This document shows, in pieces, positions 45,473-55,134 of a stretch of DNA of 64,000 nt. Under the pieces are notes generated by a model. It was not told the DNA's origin, ran no database searches, and saw only the letters and a program-made list of their open reading frames with translations. Source of the DNA: Bacteroidales bacterium (GTDB taxonomy: Bacteria; Bacteroidota; Bacteroidia; Bacteroidales; UBA932). How positions within the stretch are numbered: position 1 is the first letter of the stretch; every line of letters begins with the position of its first letter. The translations under genes and the position numbers were made by a program. Where the stretch lies: positions 1 through 64,000 of the forward strand of contig SFMU01000005.1 in NCBI GenBank assembly GCA_004552965.1, in the 5' to 3' direction.

Positions 45473-45480
45473 CAAATATA
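45473..45480 (-). promoter_or_regulatory. -7 box of the rimP-nusA-infB operon
   Basis: TATATTTG on the minus strand fits the Bacteroidota -7 consensus. A good TTTG at the expected -33 distance is not seen (only TTTC), so the promoter is moderate. Confidence 0.5.
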
Positions 45481-45581
45481 GTCATTCTTTGGCGTAAATG
45501 AAAATTTATTGTTTTCTTTGTACGATTTTTGATATGCATCGGAACGTCAGATTTTTGAATATCGTTATCAGATAGAACAAG

Positions 45582-46568
45582 ATGGAATTTACTGCAAAAC
45601 AATTGGCCCAGGTCCTGAAGGGAACGGTGGAGGGCGATCCTCAGGCCAGAGTTACTTCTTTCGCAAAGATCGAACACGGGAAATCCGGACAGCTTTGCTT
45701 CTATGCCAATCCGAAGTATGAACAGTACGTGTACACCTGCAAGGCCAGCATCCTGCTTGTCAACAAGGATTTCCAGCCGAAGCAGGCGGTCACTCCCACG
45801 ATGATCAGGGTGGATGATGCGTACAAGGCGCTGGCGGACCTCCTCAAGTATGTCACCGTCCAGAAACGCACGGACCGAAGGCACAGAGGTTTCCGTTCAT
45901 CCTGGTTCCTGACTACCAAGTTCGGCAAGAAAGTCTATCTTGGAAGCCATTCCTATGTCGGCCATCATGCCAAAGTCGGCGATTACACGAAAATCTACGA
46001 GAATGTCTATGTCGGAGACAACACCGTGATCGGCCACCACTGCATCATCTACCCCGGTGTGGTGATCTATCCGGGGATGGTTATAGGCAACAATGTGATA
46101 ATCCATGCCAATGCCGTCATCGGTTCGGACGGATTCGGCAATGCTCCTCTTCCTGACGGTACATGGGAGAAGATCGAGCACATCGGCAACGTTGTCATCG
46201 GTGACAATGTCGAGATCGGAGCCGGGACCACCATCGACAAGTCCGAGATGGAATCGACCATCATAGGCAACGGGGTCAAGATCGACAACCTCTGCCAGAT
46301 TGCCCACAATGTGGTCATCGGTGACAACACCGTGATGGCTGCCATGACAGGAATCGCGGGTTCCGCCAAGATCGGCCGCAACTGCATCATAGCAGGTCAG
46401 GTCGGCATTGTCGGTCACATCACAATCCCGGACAACACCACGATCGCTGCCCAGTCCGGAGTCATCAGCAGCATCAAGGAAGAGGGCCAGGTGGTGATGG
46501 GCTCTCCGGCAATTCCTCTGAAGAATTATCTCAGGAGCTACGCCGTGTTCAAAAAACAGGGGCAGTAG
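45582..46568 (+). CDS. lpxD: UDP-3-O-acylglucosamine N-acyltransferase
   Basis: 328 residues. The N-terminal uridine-binding domain ([19 protein letters not shown]) is followed by a left-handed beta-helix of hexapeptide repeats (about 110-300). The catalytic His is in [12 protein letters not shown], and the C-terminus is [29 protein letters not shown]. LpxD adds the second 3-hydroxyacyl chain in lipid A synthesis. It stands apart from lpxC-lpxA, separated by an S9 peptidase and lrgAB. The gap to rimP is divergent. Confidence 0.95.
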   Translation: MEFTAKQLAQVLKGTVEGDPQARVTSFAKIEHGKSGQLCFYANPKYEQYVYTCKASILLVNKDFQPKQAVTPTMIRVDDAYKALADLLKYVTVQKRTDRRHRGFRSSWFLTTKFGKKVYLGSHSYVGHHAKVGDYTKIYENVYVGDNTVIGHHCIIYPGVVIYPGMVIGNNVIIHANAVIGSDGFGNAPLPDGTWEKIEHIGNVVIGDNVEIGAGTTIDKSEMESTIIGNGVKIDNLCQIAHNVVIGDNTVMAAMTGIAGSAKIGRNCIIAGQVGIVGHITIPDNTTIAAQSGVISSIKEEGQVVMGSPAIPLKNYLRSYAVFKKQGQ

Positions 46569-46625
46569 CATCCTCCCTGTCACGTTTTTTTTGTTTATTT
46601 GCGGTAACAATCTTTTGCAATCAAC

Positions 46626-49409
46626 ATGAAGTATTCCGTTACCGCCCTTTTCCTGCTGGCCTTCCTTGGCCTGGCAGGTGTCGAAGTCTCTGCTCAGAAA
46701 AAGCCACTTGACCACTCTGTCTATGATTCGTGGCAAAGCGTAAAGTCCAGCATGATGTCCGCAGACGGGCAGGTGCTGGTCTATGCTGTCGGACCCCAGC
46801 AGGGAGATGGCAGTGTCTTCGTGGAAAACCTAAGGACAGGGGCTGCCATCGAGGTCGGGCGTGCTCTGAAGTATTCGTTCCCTCAGGATGGCAAGTTCGT
46901 GTTCTGCACCGTCAACCCTCCTTATGCGGTCACAAGGCAGGCAAAGATCGACAAGAAGAAAGCTGATGAGATGCCTGCCGACACCCTGGTCGTGATCAGC
47001 ACCGCCACAATGTCGGAAGTCTGCCGGATCGGTGGAGCAAAGGCCAGCAAGTCCGGTTATGATTCTGCACCGTATGTCTTTGTCAGTCAGAGTGTCAAGG
47101 GCAGGAAGAGCAACAATCTGCTGATTGTCCCGACAGATGGATCTCAGGTAGATACCCTCAGGAACATCTCCGAATATGCCGTCTCGAAAGAAGGCGACAG
47201 GCTCTGTGTGGTCACTGCCAGGGAGGAAAAGGATTCCCTGTCAAAAAGATCGGTCGTCCTTTACAATCTCGGCGGAGGCAGCCCTGTAACCCTTCATGAA
47301 GGAGCCGAGGAATATGCCGCTCTGCGTTTCGACTACTCCTCTTCACGTCTTGCCTTCCTCGTCACGGACCAGAAGGAAAAGACGGACGGGACTCCGGCTT
47401 TCAGTCTGTATGTTTCCGACACTCAGGGCTGCCGCAAGCTGGTCGATGCCGAAGATGAGTCTCTGCCGAAGGGATGGATAATCTCCAGGCACTCGAAGCT
47501 TTCCTTCTCCAATGCCTCGTCCCGCATATTGCTGAGCCTCAATGAAAAGTTCCCGCCGAAGGACACTACGGTGGTGGATTTCGAAGCTCCGCAGCTGGAC
47601 ATATGGAACTACGATGCCCAGATTCTTCCTCCGATGTACAAGGCCTCCGAGAGGAAACGGAGCCTCAGCGCGACAGTCCCGCTGGGCCCGGACGGGAAGC
47701 TCAGAGTCCTGAGCCTGAGTCCGGATGATCATATTCAGTACCCTGTGGGCGCTGAAGCATCCTTCGCCTTGTCCATGGATGAGGGACCTTACGTCCGGCA
47801 GAATCTCTTCGCTGCCGAAGACAAGTCTGATGTGAGCGTCGTGGATCTGACGACAGGTGACCGTACCCTTCTTGCCGAGGCTCTCGAGGGCCACGTGTAT
47901 GTTTCTCCTTACGGGAAATACCTGATGTGGTTCGATTCCTCGGATTGCAACTGGATCTGCATCAGTCTTGGCAGCGGGGAGAGAGTCAATCTCACCGGAA
48001 AGACCGGCGTTCCTTTCTTCGATACGGAGGACGACCACCCGTCTCCGAAGATGCCGGTTGCCCAGCCTCAGTGGGTCGGAGAGGATGAGGCGGTTCTGCT
48101 TTGCGATGAGTTCGATGTCTGGAAGTTCTCTCCTGACGGCAGGAGTGCGGTCAACCTTACCGGAGGGAAGGGCCGCTCTTCCGAGGTCGTCTTCCGTCCG
48201 GTGGACTTCGTTCCGAGGAACAATCCGTTGCTGTACTCCAGCATATTCACATATCCTGAAAAAGGGCCTATCGAGTTGAGCGCGTTCTGCAGGAAGGACT
48301 CGCGCAATGGTTTCGGGTCGGTTGATGTCAAGAGACCTTCGAGGTTCAGTTACGAACTGTCCGGGAAAAGCTTCTCTTCAGTGCGCCGTGCTCCGCAAGG
48401 TGCGACTCTGAGTTTCGCCATGGGTGATTTCAGGAACCCTATGGACCTGTATGTCAGCACGACGGGGAAAATGAAGGATGCCCGCAAACTGACGTCCATC
48501 AATCCTCAGCAGGCTGACTATCGATGGGGCGATGTGCAGCTGGTACATTGGAATGCCTACGACGGGACACCTCTGAAGGGCCTGCTCTATGTTCCCGAGG
48601 ACCTGGACACTGCGGCTTCGTATCCGATGATGGTCTACTTCTATGAAAAGAATTCCGAGACTCTGTACAGCTATCGTTCGCCTGCTCCGAGCCGTTCCAT
48701 CATCAACATCCCTATGTTCGTGAGCAATGGCTATGTGGTTTTTGTCCCGGATGTCGTCTATACTCCGGGCCATCCGGGCGAAAGTGCCTACAACTGCATC
48801 TGTTCCGGGGCCGAGGCCATGTGCAGGCAGTTCCCTTTCATCGACCGGAGCCGTATGGCCATCCAGGGCCAGAGCTGGGGAGGCTATCAGACTGCCTACC
48901 TTGTGACCCGTACCGACATGTTCGCTGCAGCCGGCGCCGGTGCTCCGGTGGGCAACATGACAAGCGCCTATGGCGGCATCCGCTGGGAGTCCGGCAACAG
49001 CCGCATCACTCAGTATGAATATGGTCAGAGCCGCATCGGCAAGTCTCTTTGGGATGAGGGCGGTCTTGATCTCTACATCGAGAATTCTCCTGTCTTCTAC
49101 GCACCGAATGTCAGGACCCCCGTCCTGATCATGCACAATGACAATGATGGGGCGGTTCCGTGGTACCAGGGCATCGAATTCTTCATGTCGCTGCGCAGAC
49201 TCGGCAAGCCGGCCTGGCTGCTCGAGTACAACAACGAGGCGCATAACCTGTCCCAGAGGCGCAATGCCAAGGATCTTTCGATCAGGCTCCAGCAGTTTTT
49301 CGACCATTACCTGAAGGGCGCTCCTGAACCTGCATGGATGAAGTATGGCATACCTTCCGAGCGGAAGGGCAACTACTTCGGCTACGAATATCCGGAGTCT
49401 TCCCGTTGA
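46626..49409 (+). CDS. secreted S9-family prolyl oligopeptidase-like peptidase
   Basis: 927 residues with a signal peptide of about 24 residues (ending VEVSAQ). The N-terminal two thirds are a beta-propeller-like region; the C-terminal third is an alpha/beta hydrolase domain. Catalytic Ser is in GQSWGGYQT, Asp in MHNDNDGAVPWYQG and His in YNNEAHNLSQR. Such enzymes (dipeptidyl or acyl aminopeptidases) trim peptides in the periplasm. It follows lpxD by 57 bases. Confidence 0.9.
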   Translation: MKYSVTALFLLAFLGLAGVEVSAQKKPLDHSVYDSWQSVKSSMMSADGQVLVYAVGPQQGDGSVFVENLRTGAAIEVGRALKYSFPQDGKFVFCTVNPPYAVTRQAKIDKKKADEMPADTLVVISTATMSEVCRIGGAKASKSGYDSAPYVFVSQSVKGRKSNNLLIVPTDGSQVDTLRNISEYAVSKEGDRLCVVTAREEKDSLSKRSVVLYNLGGGSPVTLHEGAEEYAALRFDYSSSRLAFLVTDQKEKTDGTPAFSLYVSDTQGCRKLVDAEDESLPKGWIISRHSKLSFSNASSRILLSLNEKFPPKDTTVVDFEAPQLDIWNYDAQILPPMYKASERKRSLSATVPLGPDGKLRVLSLSPDDHIQYPVGAEASFALSMDEGPYVRQNLFAAEDKSDVSVVDLTTGDRTLLAEALEGHVYVSPYGKYLMWFDSSDCNWICISLGSGERVNLTGKTGVPFFDTEDDHPSPKMPVAQPQWVGEDEAVLLCDEFDVWKFSPDGRSAVNLTGGKGRSSEVVFRPVDFVPRNNPLLYSSIFTYPEKGPIELSAFCRKDSRNGFGSVDVKRPSRFSYELSGKSFSSVRRAPQGATLSFAMGDFRNPMDLYVSTTGKMKDARKLTSINPQQADYRWGDVQLVHWNAYDGTPLKGLLYVPEDLDTAASYPMMVYFYEKNSETLYSYRSPAPSRSIINIPMFVSNGYVVFVPDVVYTPGHPGESAYNCICSGAEAMCRQFPFIDRSRMAIQGQSWGGYQTAYLVTRTDMFAAAGAGAPVGNMTSAYGGIRWESGNSRITQYEYGQSRIGKSLWDEGGLDLYIENSPVFYAPNVRTPVLIMHNDNDGAVPWYQGIEFFMSLRRLGKPAWLLEYNNEAHNLSQRRNAKDLSIRLQQFFDHYLKGAPEPAWMKYGIPSERKGNYFGYEYPESSR

Positions 49410-49687
49410 CATTTTCCGACATATTCTCTTTTCGCCTGTAGCATATCGCGCATCGCTGCGTCTAATGGATGTGTCCGTTCGGATGACGGATGCAACTATT
49501 GATTGTCATTGCGTGGAACGCACGCTTCAACTCGCCCCGGAGCAAGTACAAGGGCACGGGAGCCGGCAAAGATGCCGTCAGCCGAATCGGCAAGTGATTT
49601 CTGCAGGCATTTCCCCTTTGATTGCACGAAAGATGCCGGTATTTTTCCGAAGATTGCTATCTTTGCCGGCTGTTTAGTAGTGTTACA
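49410..49687. promoter_or_regulatory. lrgA upstream region with long inverted repeat
   Basis: AGCCGGCAAAGAT (49561-49573) and ATCTTTGCCGGCT (49659-49671) are a perfect 13-bp inverted repeat 85 bases apart. The right arm overlaps the -7-like box TATCTTTG (49658-49665) 22 bases before lrgA. A direct copy AAAGATGCCG occurs at 49568 and again near 49630. No gene is seen in the interval. Confidence 0.5.
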
Positions 49688-50041
49688 ATGAAATTTGTAT
49701 TTCAGTTTTTGGTCATTATGGTGTTTGCATTTCTGGGAGAATTGCTTCACCTGCTCATTCCTCTGCCGGTTCCCTCCAGCATCTATGGAATCATCCTTCT
49801 CTTCCTTGCCCTTGAATTCAAGATTGTCAAACTCCATCAGGTGAAGGAAACCAGTTCGTTCCTTGTTGCGATAATGCCCATCATGTTTCTTCCTCCGGCT
49901 GTCGGAGTGATCGAATCCTGGGACGTGATCTGCCAGGCATGGCTGCCTTATGTGGTCGTCACTCTGGTCAGTACAGTAGTCGTGATGGCCGTTTCCGGCA
50001 GGGTTACCCAGAGACTGATCAGAAGAGGAGGTCGGAAATGA
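49688..50041 (+). CDS. lrgA: LrgA/CidA-family holin-like protein
   Basis: 117 residues from ATG 49688 (MKFVFQFLVIMVFAF). Four membrane segments with the family words LLIPLPVPSSIYGIILLFLAL and FLVAIMPIMFLPPAVGVI. LrgA-type proteins act with LrgB in murein hydrolase control, autolysis or export of small metabolites such as pyruvate or glycolate. The stop overlaps the lrgB start by four bases (ATGA). Confidence 0.9.
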   Translation: MKFVFQFLVIMVFAFLGELLHLLIPLPVPSSIYGIILLFLALEFKIVKLHQVKETSSFLVAIMPIMFLPPAVGVIESWDVICQAWLPYVVVTLVSTVVVMAVSGRVTQRLIRRGGRK

Positions 50042-50733
50042 AAGAAATCATCGAAAATTCGGCCTATCTTGGAGTCCTTGTCAGTCTGGCTTCGTATGCT
50101 TTGGGAATATGGTTGAGGAGAAAGACCGGGCTGTCTTTCATGAATCCTTTGCTGATTTCAATCATTCTGGTTATCCTCTTCCTTTCCGTCACCGGACTCA
50201 GCTATCAGACCTATGCCGCGGGGGCATATTCGATCAGCTACCTCCTGACGCCGGCTACAATCTGCCTGGCAGTACCGCTCTACGAGCAGTTCAGCCTTCT
50301 CAAGAAGCATTGGAAGGCAGTCCTGGCCGGCATCGTTTCGGGTGTCGTCTCGAGTCTTGTGTGCATCCTGCTCCTGGCGCTCCTCTTCAGGTTCGACCAT
50401 CAGACCTATGTCACCTTCCTTCCGAAGTCAATCACCACTGCGATCGGCATGGGTGTGGCGGAAGAGCTTGGAGGCTATGTTCCCCTGGCCGTGGTTGTCA
50501 TCGTGATCACCGGTGTGATCGGCAATGTGATAGCTGAAGGCGTCCTGATGCTGTTCAGAATCGAGGAACCCATAGCCAAAGGAATAGCAATCGGGTCCAG
50601 CTCCCATGCGGTCGGAACTGCAAAGGCGATGGAAATCGGTTCCGTCGAAGGCGCGATGAGCAGTCTTTCCATTGTAGTCTGCGGTCTTCTCACCGTGATC
50701 GGAGCCTCGGTCTTCTCCCATTTCATCCAGTGA
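50038..50733 (+). CDS. lrgB: LrgB-family membrane protein
   Basis: 231 residues from ATG 50038 (MKEIIENSAYLG). About seven membrane segments. LrgB words: YLLTPATICLAVPLYEQ, FLPKSITTAIGMGVAEELGG and GIAIGSSSHAVGTAKAMEIGSVEGAMSSLSI. It forms a pair with lrgA by an ATGA overlap. The unit is probably driven from the promoter region before lrgA. Confidence 0.93.
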   Translation: MKEIIENSAYLGVLVSLASYALGIWLRRKTGLSFMNPLLISIILVILFLSVTGLSYQTYAAGAYSISYLLTPATICLAVPLYEQFSLLKKHWKAVLAGIVSGVVSSLVCILLLALLFRFDHQTYVTFLPKSITTAIGMGVAEELGGYVPLAVVVIVITGVIGNVIAEGVLMLFRIEEPIAKGIAIGSSSHAVGTAKAMEIGSVEGAMSSLSIVVCGLLTVIGASVFSHFIQ

Positions 50734-50792
50734 TGCCGTTGCCGGGGCCCTCGGACACGTAAGCTTGACCCTGGTGGTTATGGGCCTATTTC

Positions 50793-50823
50793 TTGCTATT
50801 ATTCAGATTAATACGTATCTTTG
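50793..50823 (+). promoter_or_regulatory. promoter of lpxC-lpxA
   Basis: TTG at 50793-50795, a 20-base spacer and TATCTTTG at 50816-50823 fit the Bacteroidota promoter. The lpxC start is 33 bases beyond the -7 box. Confidence 0.7.
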
Positions 50824-50856
50824 CAGACTATATTAAAACTTGCGGCAGCATTATCT

Positions 50857-51786
50857 ATGACTTCAAAGATTAAGCAGAAAACTCTTGCTTCCGAGCACAG
50901 CTTCGAAGGGAAAGGACTACATACCGGGAAATATTCACACATGACCGTAAAGCCGGCGCCTGCCGGTACGGGAATCGTTTTCCGCCGGGTGGATCTCGGA
51001 GAAGGCGCAACCGTCGCCGCCCTCGCTTCGAATGTGTCATCGACGGCGCGGAGCACAACCATAAGCAACGGCGAAGTGTCCGTTTCCACCATTGAACATC
51101 TGATGTCCTCTTTCTGCGGGATGGGTATTGACAATGCCTACGTCGACATTGACAATGTCGAAGTCCCGATTCTGGACGGAAGCGCCAGAGCCTACGTCGA
51201 CGCGTTCAGGGAAGACGGACTGGTGACCCTCGATGCCGACAGGGAATATGTCAGGATCCCCGAGGAAATACTCGTTTCGGACGAGAAGTCCGGCTCGTGG
51301 ATCAGGATCACTCCTTCTGATGTCCCTTCATTCGACATCACCGTGGATTTCGGTTCGAAGGTCCTGGGAGTGCAGACGGCGCATTGGGATGAGGGCACTG
51401 AATATGCCCTGGAACTCGGTCCGTGCAGGACCTTTGTCTTTTTCCATGAAATAGAGTTCCTGTTCCAGAACAATCTGGTCAGGGGAGGGGACGTGGACAA
51501 CGCGATCGTGATCGTTGAACATCCGGTCTCTGACGACCAGCTCAAGAGGCTCTCCGCCCTTTTCAATGTTCCCGAGCTTTCGGTGAGCGAGGGCTATCTC
51601 AACAATCTCACCCTCCGCTTCCCGAATGAGTGCGGAAGGCACAAGATGATGGACATGATTGGCGACCTGATGCTGTGCGGAGGAGTCCTTTCGGCGAAGG
51701 TGACGGCCTACAAGCCCGGTCATGGAATAAATACCCGTGCGGCAAAGGCGGTTTTGGATGCAATGAATCCGAAAAACCGCATTTAG
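50857..51786 (+). CDS. lpxC: UDP-3-O-acyl-GlcNAc deacetylase
   Basis: 309 residues from ATG 50857 (MTSKIKQKTLASEHSFEGKGLHTG). Zinc-site motifs are STIEHLMSSF and RHKMMDMIGDLMLCG, with a closing GHGINTRAAKAV. LpxC commits the cell to lipid A synthesis. In most Bacteroidota LpxC is fused to FabZ (about 460 residues); here the protein stops after the deacetylase domain. lpxA starts 25 bases later. It has its own promoter. Confidence 0.95.
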   Translation: MTSKIKQKTLASEHSFEGKGLHTGKYSHMTVKPAPAGTGIVFRRVDLGEGATVAALASNVSSTARSTTISNGEVSVSTIEHLMSSFCGMGIDNAYVDIDNVEVPILDGSARAYVDAFREDGLVTLDADREYVRIPEEILVSDEKSGSWIRITPSDVPSFDITVDFGSKVLGVQTAHWDEGTEYALELGPCRTFVFFHEIEFLFQNNLVRGGDVDNAIVIVEHPVSDDQLKRLSALFNVPELSVSEGYLNNLTLRFPNECGRHKMMDMIGDLMLCGGVLSAKVTAYKPGHGINTRAAKAVLDAMNPKNRI

Positions 51787-51811
51787 TAATCGGATAAAAA
51801 CAATACGCAAT

Positions 51812-52624
51812 ATGAACAAAATCTCTCCACTGGCGACAGTGAGCCCGAACGCAAAGCTCGGAGACAACATTGAAATCGGTCCGTACGCCTACATCGATGA
51901 CAATGTCGAAATCGGTGACGGCTGCAAGATCCTTCCTCATGCCGTCATATTCGAATATGTCAAGATGGGCAGGAACTGCTCGGTTTTCCCGGGAGCGGTA
52001 GTCGGCGCCGTCCCGCAGGACCTCAAGTTCGACGGCGAGGTTACATATGTCGAAATCGGTGACAATGTCACCATCCGCGAATGTGCAACCATCAACCGCG
52101 GTACAAAGGCAAGCGGCAAGGGTGTGACCAAGGTAGGAAGCAACACCCTCATCATGTCCTATGTACACATCGCGCACGACTGCGTTGTCGGTGAGCACTG
52201 TATCCTCGTCAGCTATGTGGGAATAGCCGGAGAGACCGAGGTTGCCGACTGGGCGATCATCGGCGGTGGCACCAAGGCCCACCAGTTCTCCCGTATCGGA
52301 ATGCACGCGATGGTCGGCGGCGCTTCCCGCATCAACAAGGATGTCCCTCCTTTCGCACTCTGCGGCAGGGAGCCTCTCTGCTATTGCGGTGTCAACATCG
52401 TAGGCCTCCGCAGAAGGGGATTCTCATCAGAGGTGATCAGAAACATCCAGGACATCTACAACACCATCTACTTCGAGGGCCTCAACATCACTGACGGCTG
52501 TGCGAAGGTCGAGGCCGGTTTCCCACCGAGCATGGAAAGGGACGTTATCCTTGACTTCATCAGAGCTTCCAAGCGAGGTATCATCAGGGCAAACGATTCC
52601 AAGGACCACACGGACTTTGAATAG
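51812..52624 (+). CDS. lpxA: UDP-N-acetylglucosamine O-acyltransferase
   Basis: 270 residues. A left-handed beta-helix of hexapeptide repeats from residue 4, with FPGAVVGAVPQDLKF, TIRECATINRGT and the catalytic-His segment SYVHIAHDCVVG. The C-terminal helical part contains VGLRRRGFSSEVIRNIQDIY. LpxA catalyses the first acylation in lipid A synthesis. It lies between lpxC and wbqC, six bases before the latter. Confidence 0.96.
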   Translation: MNKISPLATVSPNAKLGDNIEIGPYAYIDDNVEIGDGCKILPHAVIFEYVKMGRNCSVFPGAVVGAVPQDLKFDGEVTYVEIGDNVTIRECATINRGTKASGKGVTKVGSNTLIMSYVHIAHDCVVGEHCILVSYVGIAGETEVADWAIIGGGTKAHQFSRIGMHAMVGGASRINKDVPPFALCGREPLCYCGVNIVGLRRRGFSSEVIRNIQDIYNTIYFEGLNITDGCAKVEAGFPPSMERDVILDFIRASKRGIIRANDSKDHTDFE

Positions 52625-52630
52625 GAGGGC

Positions 52631-53308
52631 ATGCTTCTTTCAACGGCATATTTCCCGCCTGTCAGTTTTTTTGCGCTGATTGCGAAAGATTTCACCCTGT
52701 CTTCGGACGGGGTGATTCCGTCTGTGGTTTATCTTGAGGCATGTGAGAACTACCAGAAGCAGAGCTGGCGCAACCGCTTCCGTTTCTATGCCGCAGACGG
52801 CCCGCAGGACTTGAATTTTCCTGTTGTCCACACCGGGACGGGGCACGTCCGCATCTCCGAAGTCAAGGTGAACTATTCCACGCCCTGGGTTCTCAGGACC
52901 CAGAGGGCAATCTCGGCAGCTTACGACAAGACTGCCTTTTTCGACTACTACAGAGACGAACTCTTTGCCCTGATGGATTCCCGTCCGGACACTCTGTTCG
53001 AGCTCAATCTAAGTCTTATCCGATTCTTCTTGAAGAAGATAGGGATTCCGGCGGAAATCAGGTTCACCGAAGAGTACTATCCTGTCCGCTCCCGCACAGA
53101 AGCCCTTGAAGCCGGTCCTTACGGGGCCGATTACCGAGAGTTGCTTCACCCGAAGCGCCCGGACACGGTTCTCGCCGGTCTGGGACTTGAAAAACCGTAC
53201 TTCCAGGTTTTCGCCCGGAAGTACGGTTTCATTCCCAATCTTTCTATCATCGACCTTCTGTTCAATGAAGGTCCCGATTCGATATCCTATCTGAAGCGAC
53301 TTGTCTAG
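52631..53308 (+). CDS. WbqC-family protein
   Basis: 225 residues without signal peptide. The opening MLLSTAYFPPVSFFALIAK, the segment VIPSVVYLEACENYQKQSWRNRFRFYAADG and the closing YFQVFARKYGFIPNLSIIDLLFNEGPDS match the WbqC family. The family is often near polysaccharide or envelope genes and its chemistry is poorly known. It follows lpxA by six bases. Its last four bases overlap the convergent FadL-like gene. Confidence 0.85.
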   Translation: MLLSTAYFPPVSFFALIAKDFTLSSDGVIPSVVYLEACENYQKQSWRNRFRFYAADGPQDLNFPVVHTGTGHVRISEVKVNYSTPWVLRTQRAISAAYDKTAFFDYYRDELFALMDSRPDTLFELNLSLIRFFLKKIGIPAEIRFTEEYYPVRSRTEALEAGPYGADYRELLHPKRPDTVLAGLGLEKPYFQVFARKYGFIPNLSIIDLLFNEGPDSISYLKRLV

Positions 53309-55026
53309 AATCTCCAGCCTATCGTGGCGGTGATGCTGTACCTTTCCTTCCTGATCAGGATCGCAGGTGAAGCCACATCATCCAGATAGTCAGGATAAGG
53401 GTAGATGTACTCGTCGCAGAATGTGGTCATGCGTGCGGCAATGTCTGCAAAGAATGACTTGTTGGAAGAGTATCCAAGTCCTACCGAATACGCATTGACA
53501 ACATCTTTGAGGGTGGACCTGAATCCGTTGTCGTCGTGATACTCCGGAGTGAGGGTGTAGTTGTAGCCGGCACGTACTGCAAGACCCTGGACAGGCTTGA
53601 ATTCCGCTCCGATCCTGACCATGTGCGAGACGCCCATAGAGTTTCTGATGTCAGAGTTTACATCTGAGAAATCGGCGCTCCAGTTGAAATCGTCATTGCC
53701 GAACCTCATTGTCCTGTAGTCGGCCATCTCATAGTCGGCGCTGATCAGGAAGCAGCCCAGAGCTGTGTAGGCAACGCCTGCATTGACCCTGTACGGGGTG
53801 CGGAGCATGTAGGAGAAGTTGCCTTCAGGAGAGACTGATGAACCGTTGAATCCGGCGTCGGTGTAGTTGACCTCCGATGAGTTGCGCCAGATTTCCGAGA
53901 TGTTCATCCAGGTAGGAGTCTGGACGGCGGCTCCGATTCTCAAGCCGGGCAGAGGAAGGGCGATGAATCCCAGTTTCGCGTAGACTCCGGCACCTTCTGC
54001 CGAGTAGGAATAGCGTGCGCGGTAGTCCTTGAAGCAGGTGGAAGCATCTTCATATTCGATGACGAAATCTGACGGGTCGTTTGCGGCCTCCTTGAAGTAC
54101 TCGTCATAGTTGTAGTTCATCGTTGTCGCTCCGAAGTTGAGGCCGAAATAGAGGTTGTCGTTGACATTGATGCCGACGTTCATGATTGCCTCGTATTTGC
54201 CTCCCGTGACCATCCTGCCGTAGGACTGGTTGAGAGGTCCGCCCAGGAAGATTTCATAGATCCTGTTGCCGTATTCGTCCTTTGCACCGGTGTCCACATA
54301 ACCCTCGGTCGCGGCAATGTAACGCCAATTGTAGTCAGGGTCGGCAGGATCTCCGAAGGTCGAAAGCGCCCCGGACTGGACATTGGTGATGACATTCCAT
54401 GGAGCGTACATCCCTCTGTCGTCAGGGTTCATGAACGGATAGCTGGTGTCAGGCTTCTGGAACGGATTGTACTTGCCGTCGGCACCGATGGTCCCGTTGC
54501 CGTTCATGAAGTCCGAGTCGAAACCGAAAGCGTCCACTGCCATTGAGCTCAGATAGCTGGTCTTGTCATTGTAGCCTCCGGCCATCATCTTGCTTGTGAA
54601 GTTGTTGGTCCCATTGAAGACTACTCCCAGGGTGACTCCCTTGACGCCCCGCCTGTTGCCGGTCTTAAGGTGCAGTGTGGTACCGAAGTTCGGAACGGAG
54701 AACCTGGTGTGGTTCGTCAGCTGCGGGTTGATGAACACATCGCTGCCGTTGACCGGATAGGCACTGTAGGAACCGGTTTCCGAGCTGATTGTAAGGTTCG
54801 GAGTGATTGAGAACTGTGAATAGCTGTACACTGCGGAACCCGCCGGGTTTATTCCTATGGAACCGAGATCTCCTCCGACTGCCGTCATCGCATTGCCCAT
54901 TGCAATCGACTTCGCTGTGCCGTAGTAGTCATTCCTGCTGAAGGTCAGCGCGTCATACATTGTCTGGGCACCTGCACCGGCAGATGCGGCCAGGAAAATG
55001 GAAATCACGAATATGCTCTTTCTCAT
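53305..55026 (-). CDS. outer-membrane transport protein, OmpP1/FadL-like
   Basis: 573 residues from ATG 55026 (MRKSIFVISIFLAASAGAGAQ, a clear signal peptide). A FadL-type N-terminus ALTFSRNDYYGTAKSIAMGNAMTAVGGDLGSIGINPAGSAVY follows, with the asparagine-proline motif NPAG. The rest is a beta-barrel ending in an aromatic residue pattern (YSITATIGWRF). FadL-like proteins let hydrophobic molecules cross the outer membrane. The gene ends four bases into wbqC and lies about 110 bases after the serine-rich lipoprotein gene. Confidence 0.85.
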   Translation of the reverse strand: MRKSIFVISIFLAASAGAGAQTMYDALTFSRNDYYGTAKSIAMGNAMTAVGGDLGSIGINPAGSAVYSYSQFSITPNLTISSETGSYSAYPVNGSDVFINPQLTNHTRFSVPNFGTTLHLKTGNRRGVKGVTLGVVFNGTNNFTSKMMAGGYNDKTSYLSSMAVDAFGFDSDFMNGNGTIGADGKYNPFQKPDTSYPFMNPDDRGMYAPWNVITNVQSGALSTFGDPADPDYNWRYIAATEGYVDTGAKDEYGNRIYEIFLGGPLNQSYGRMVTGGKYEAIMNVGINVNDNLYFGLNFGATTMNYNYDEYFKEAANDPSDFVIEYEDASTCFKDYRARYSYSAEGAGVYAKLGFIALPLPGLRIGAAVQTPTWMNISEIWRNSSEVNYTDAGFNGSSVSPEGNFSYMLRTPYRVNAGVAYTALGCFLISADYEMADYRTMRFGNDDFNWSADFSDVNSDIRNSMGVSHMVRIGAEFKPVQGLAVRAGYNYTLTPEYHDDNGFRSTLKDVVNAYSVGLGYSSNKSFFADIAARMTTFCDEYIYPYPDYLDDVASPAILIRKERYSITATIGWRF

Positions 55027-55134
55027 ATTGTCAAATAATTTTGAATTGTTCGAGGGCAGTATGACCACCCTCCGCTGTAGTTCTGTCTTGGATGATAATC
55101 ATTCGGAGTCTCCGGATGCTTCGGAGAAATCTGC

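Noticed and set aside
48378..49412. 344-codon open frame on the minus strand
   Set aside because: It is antisense to the catalytic domain of the S9 peptidase.
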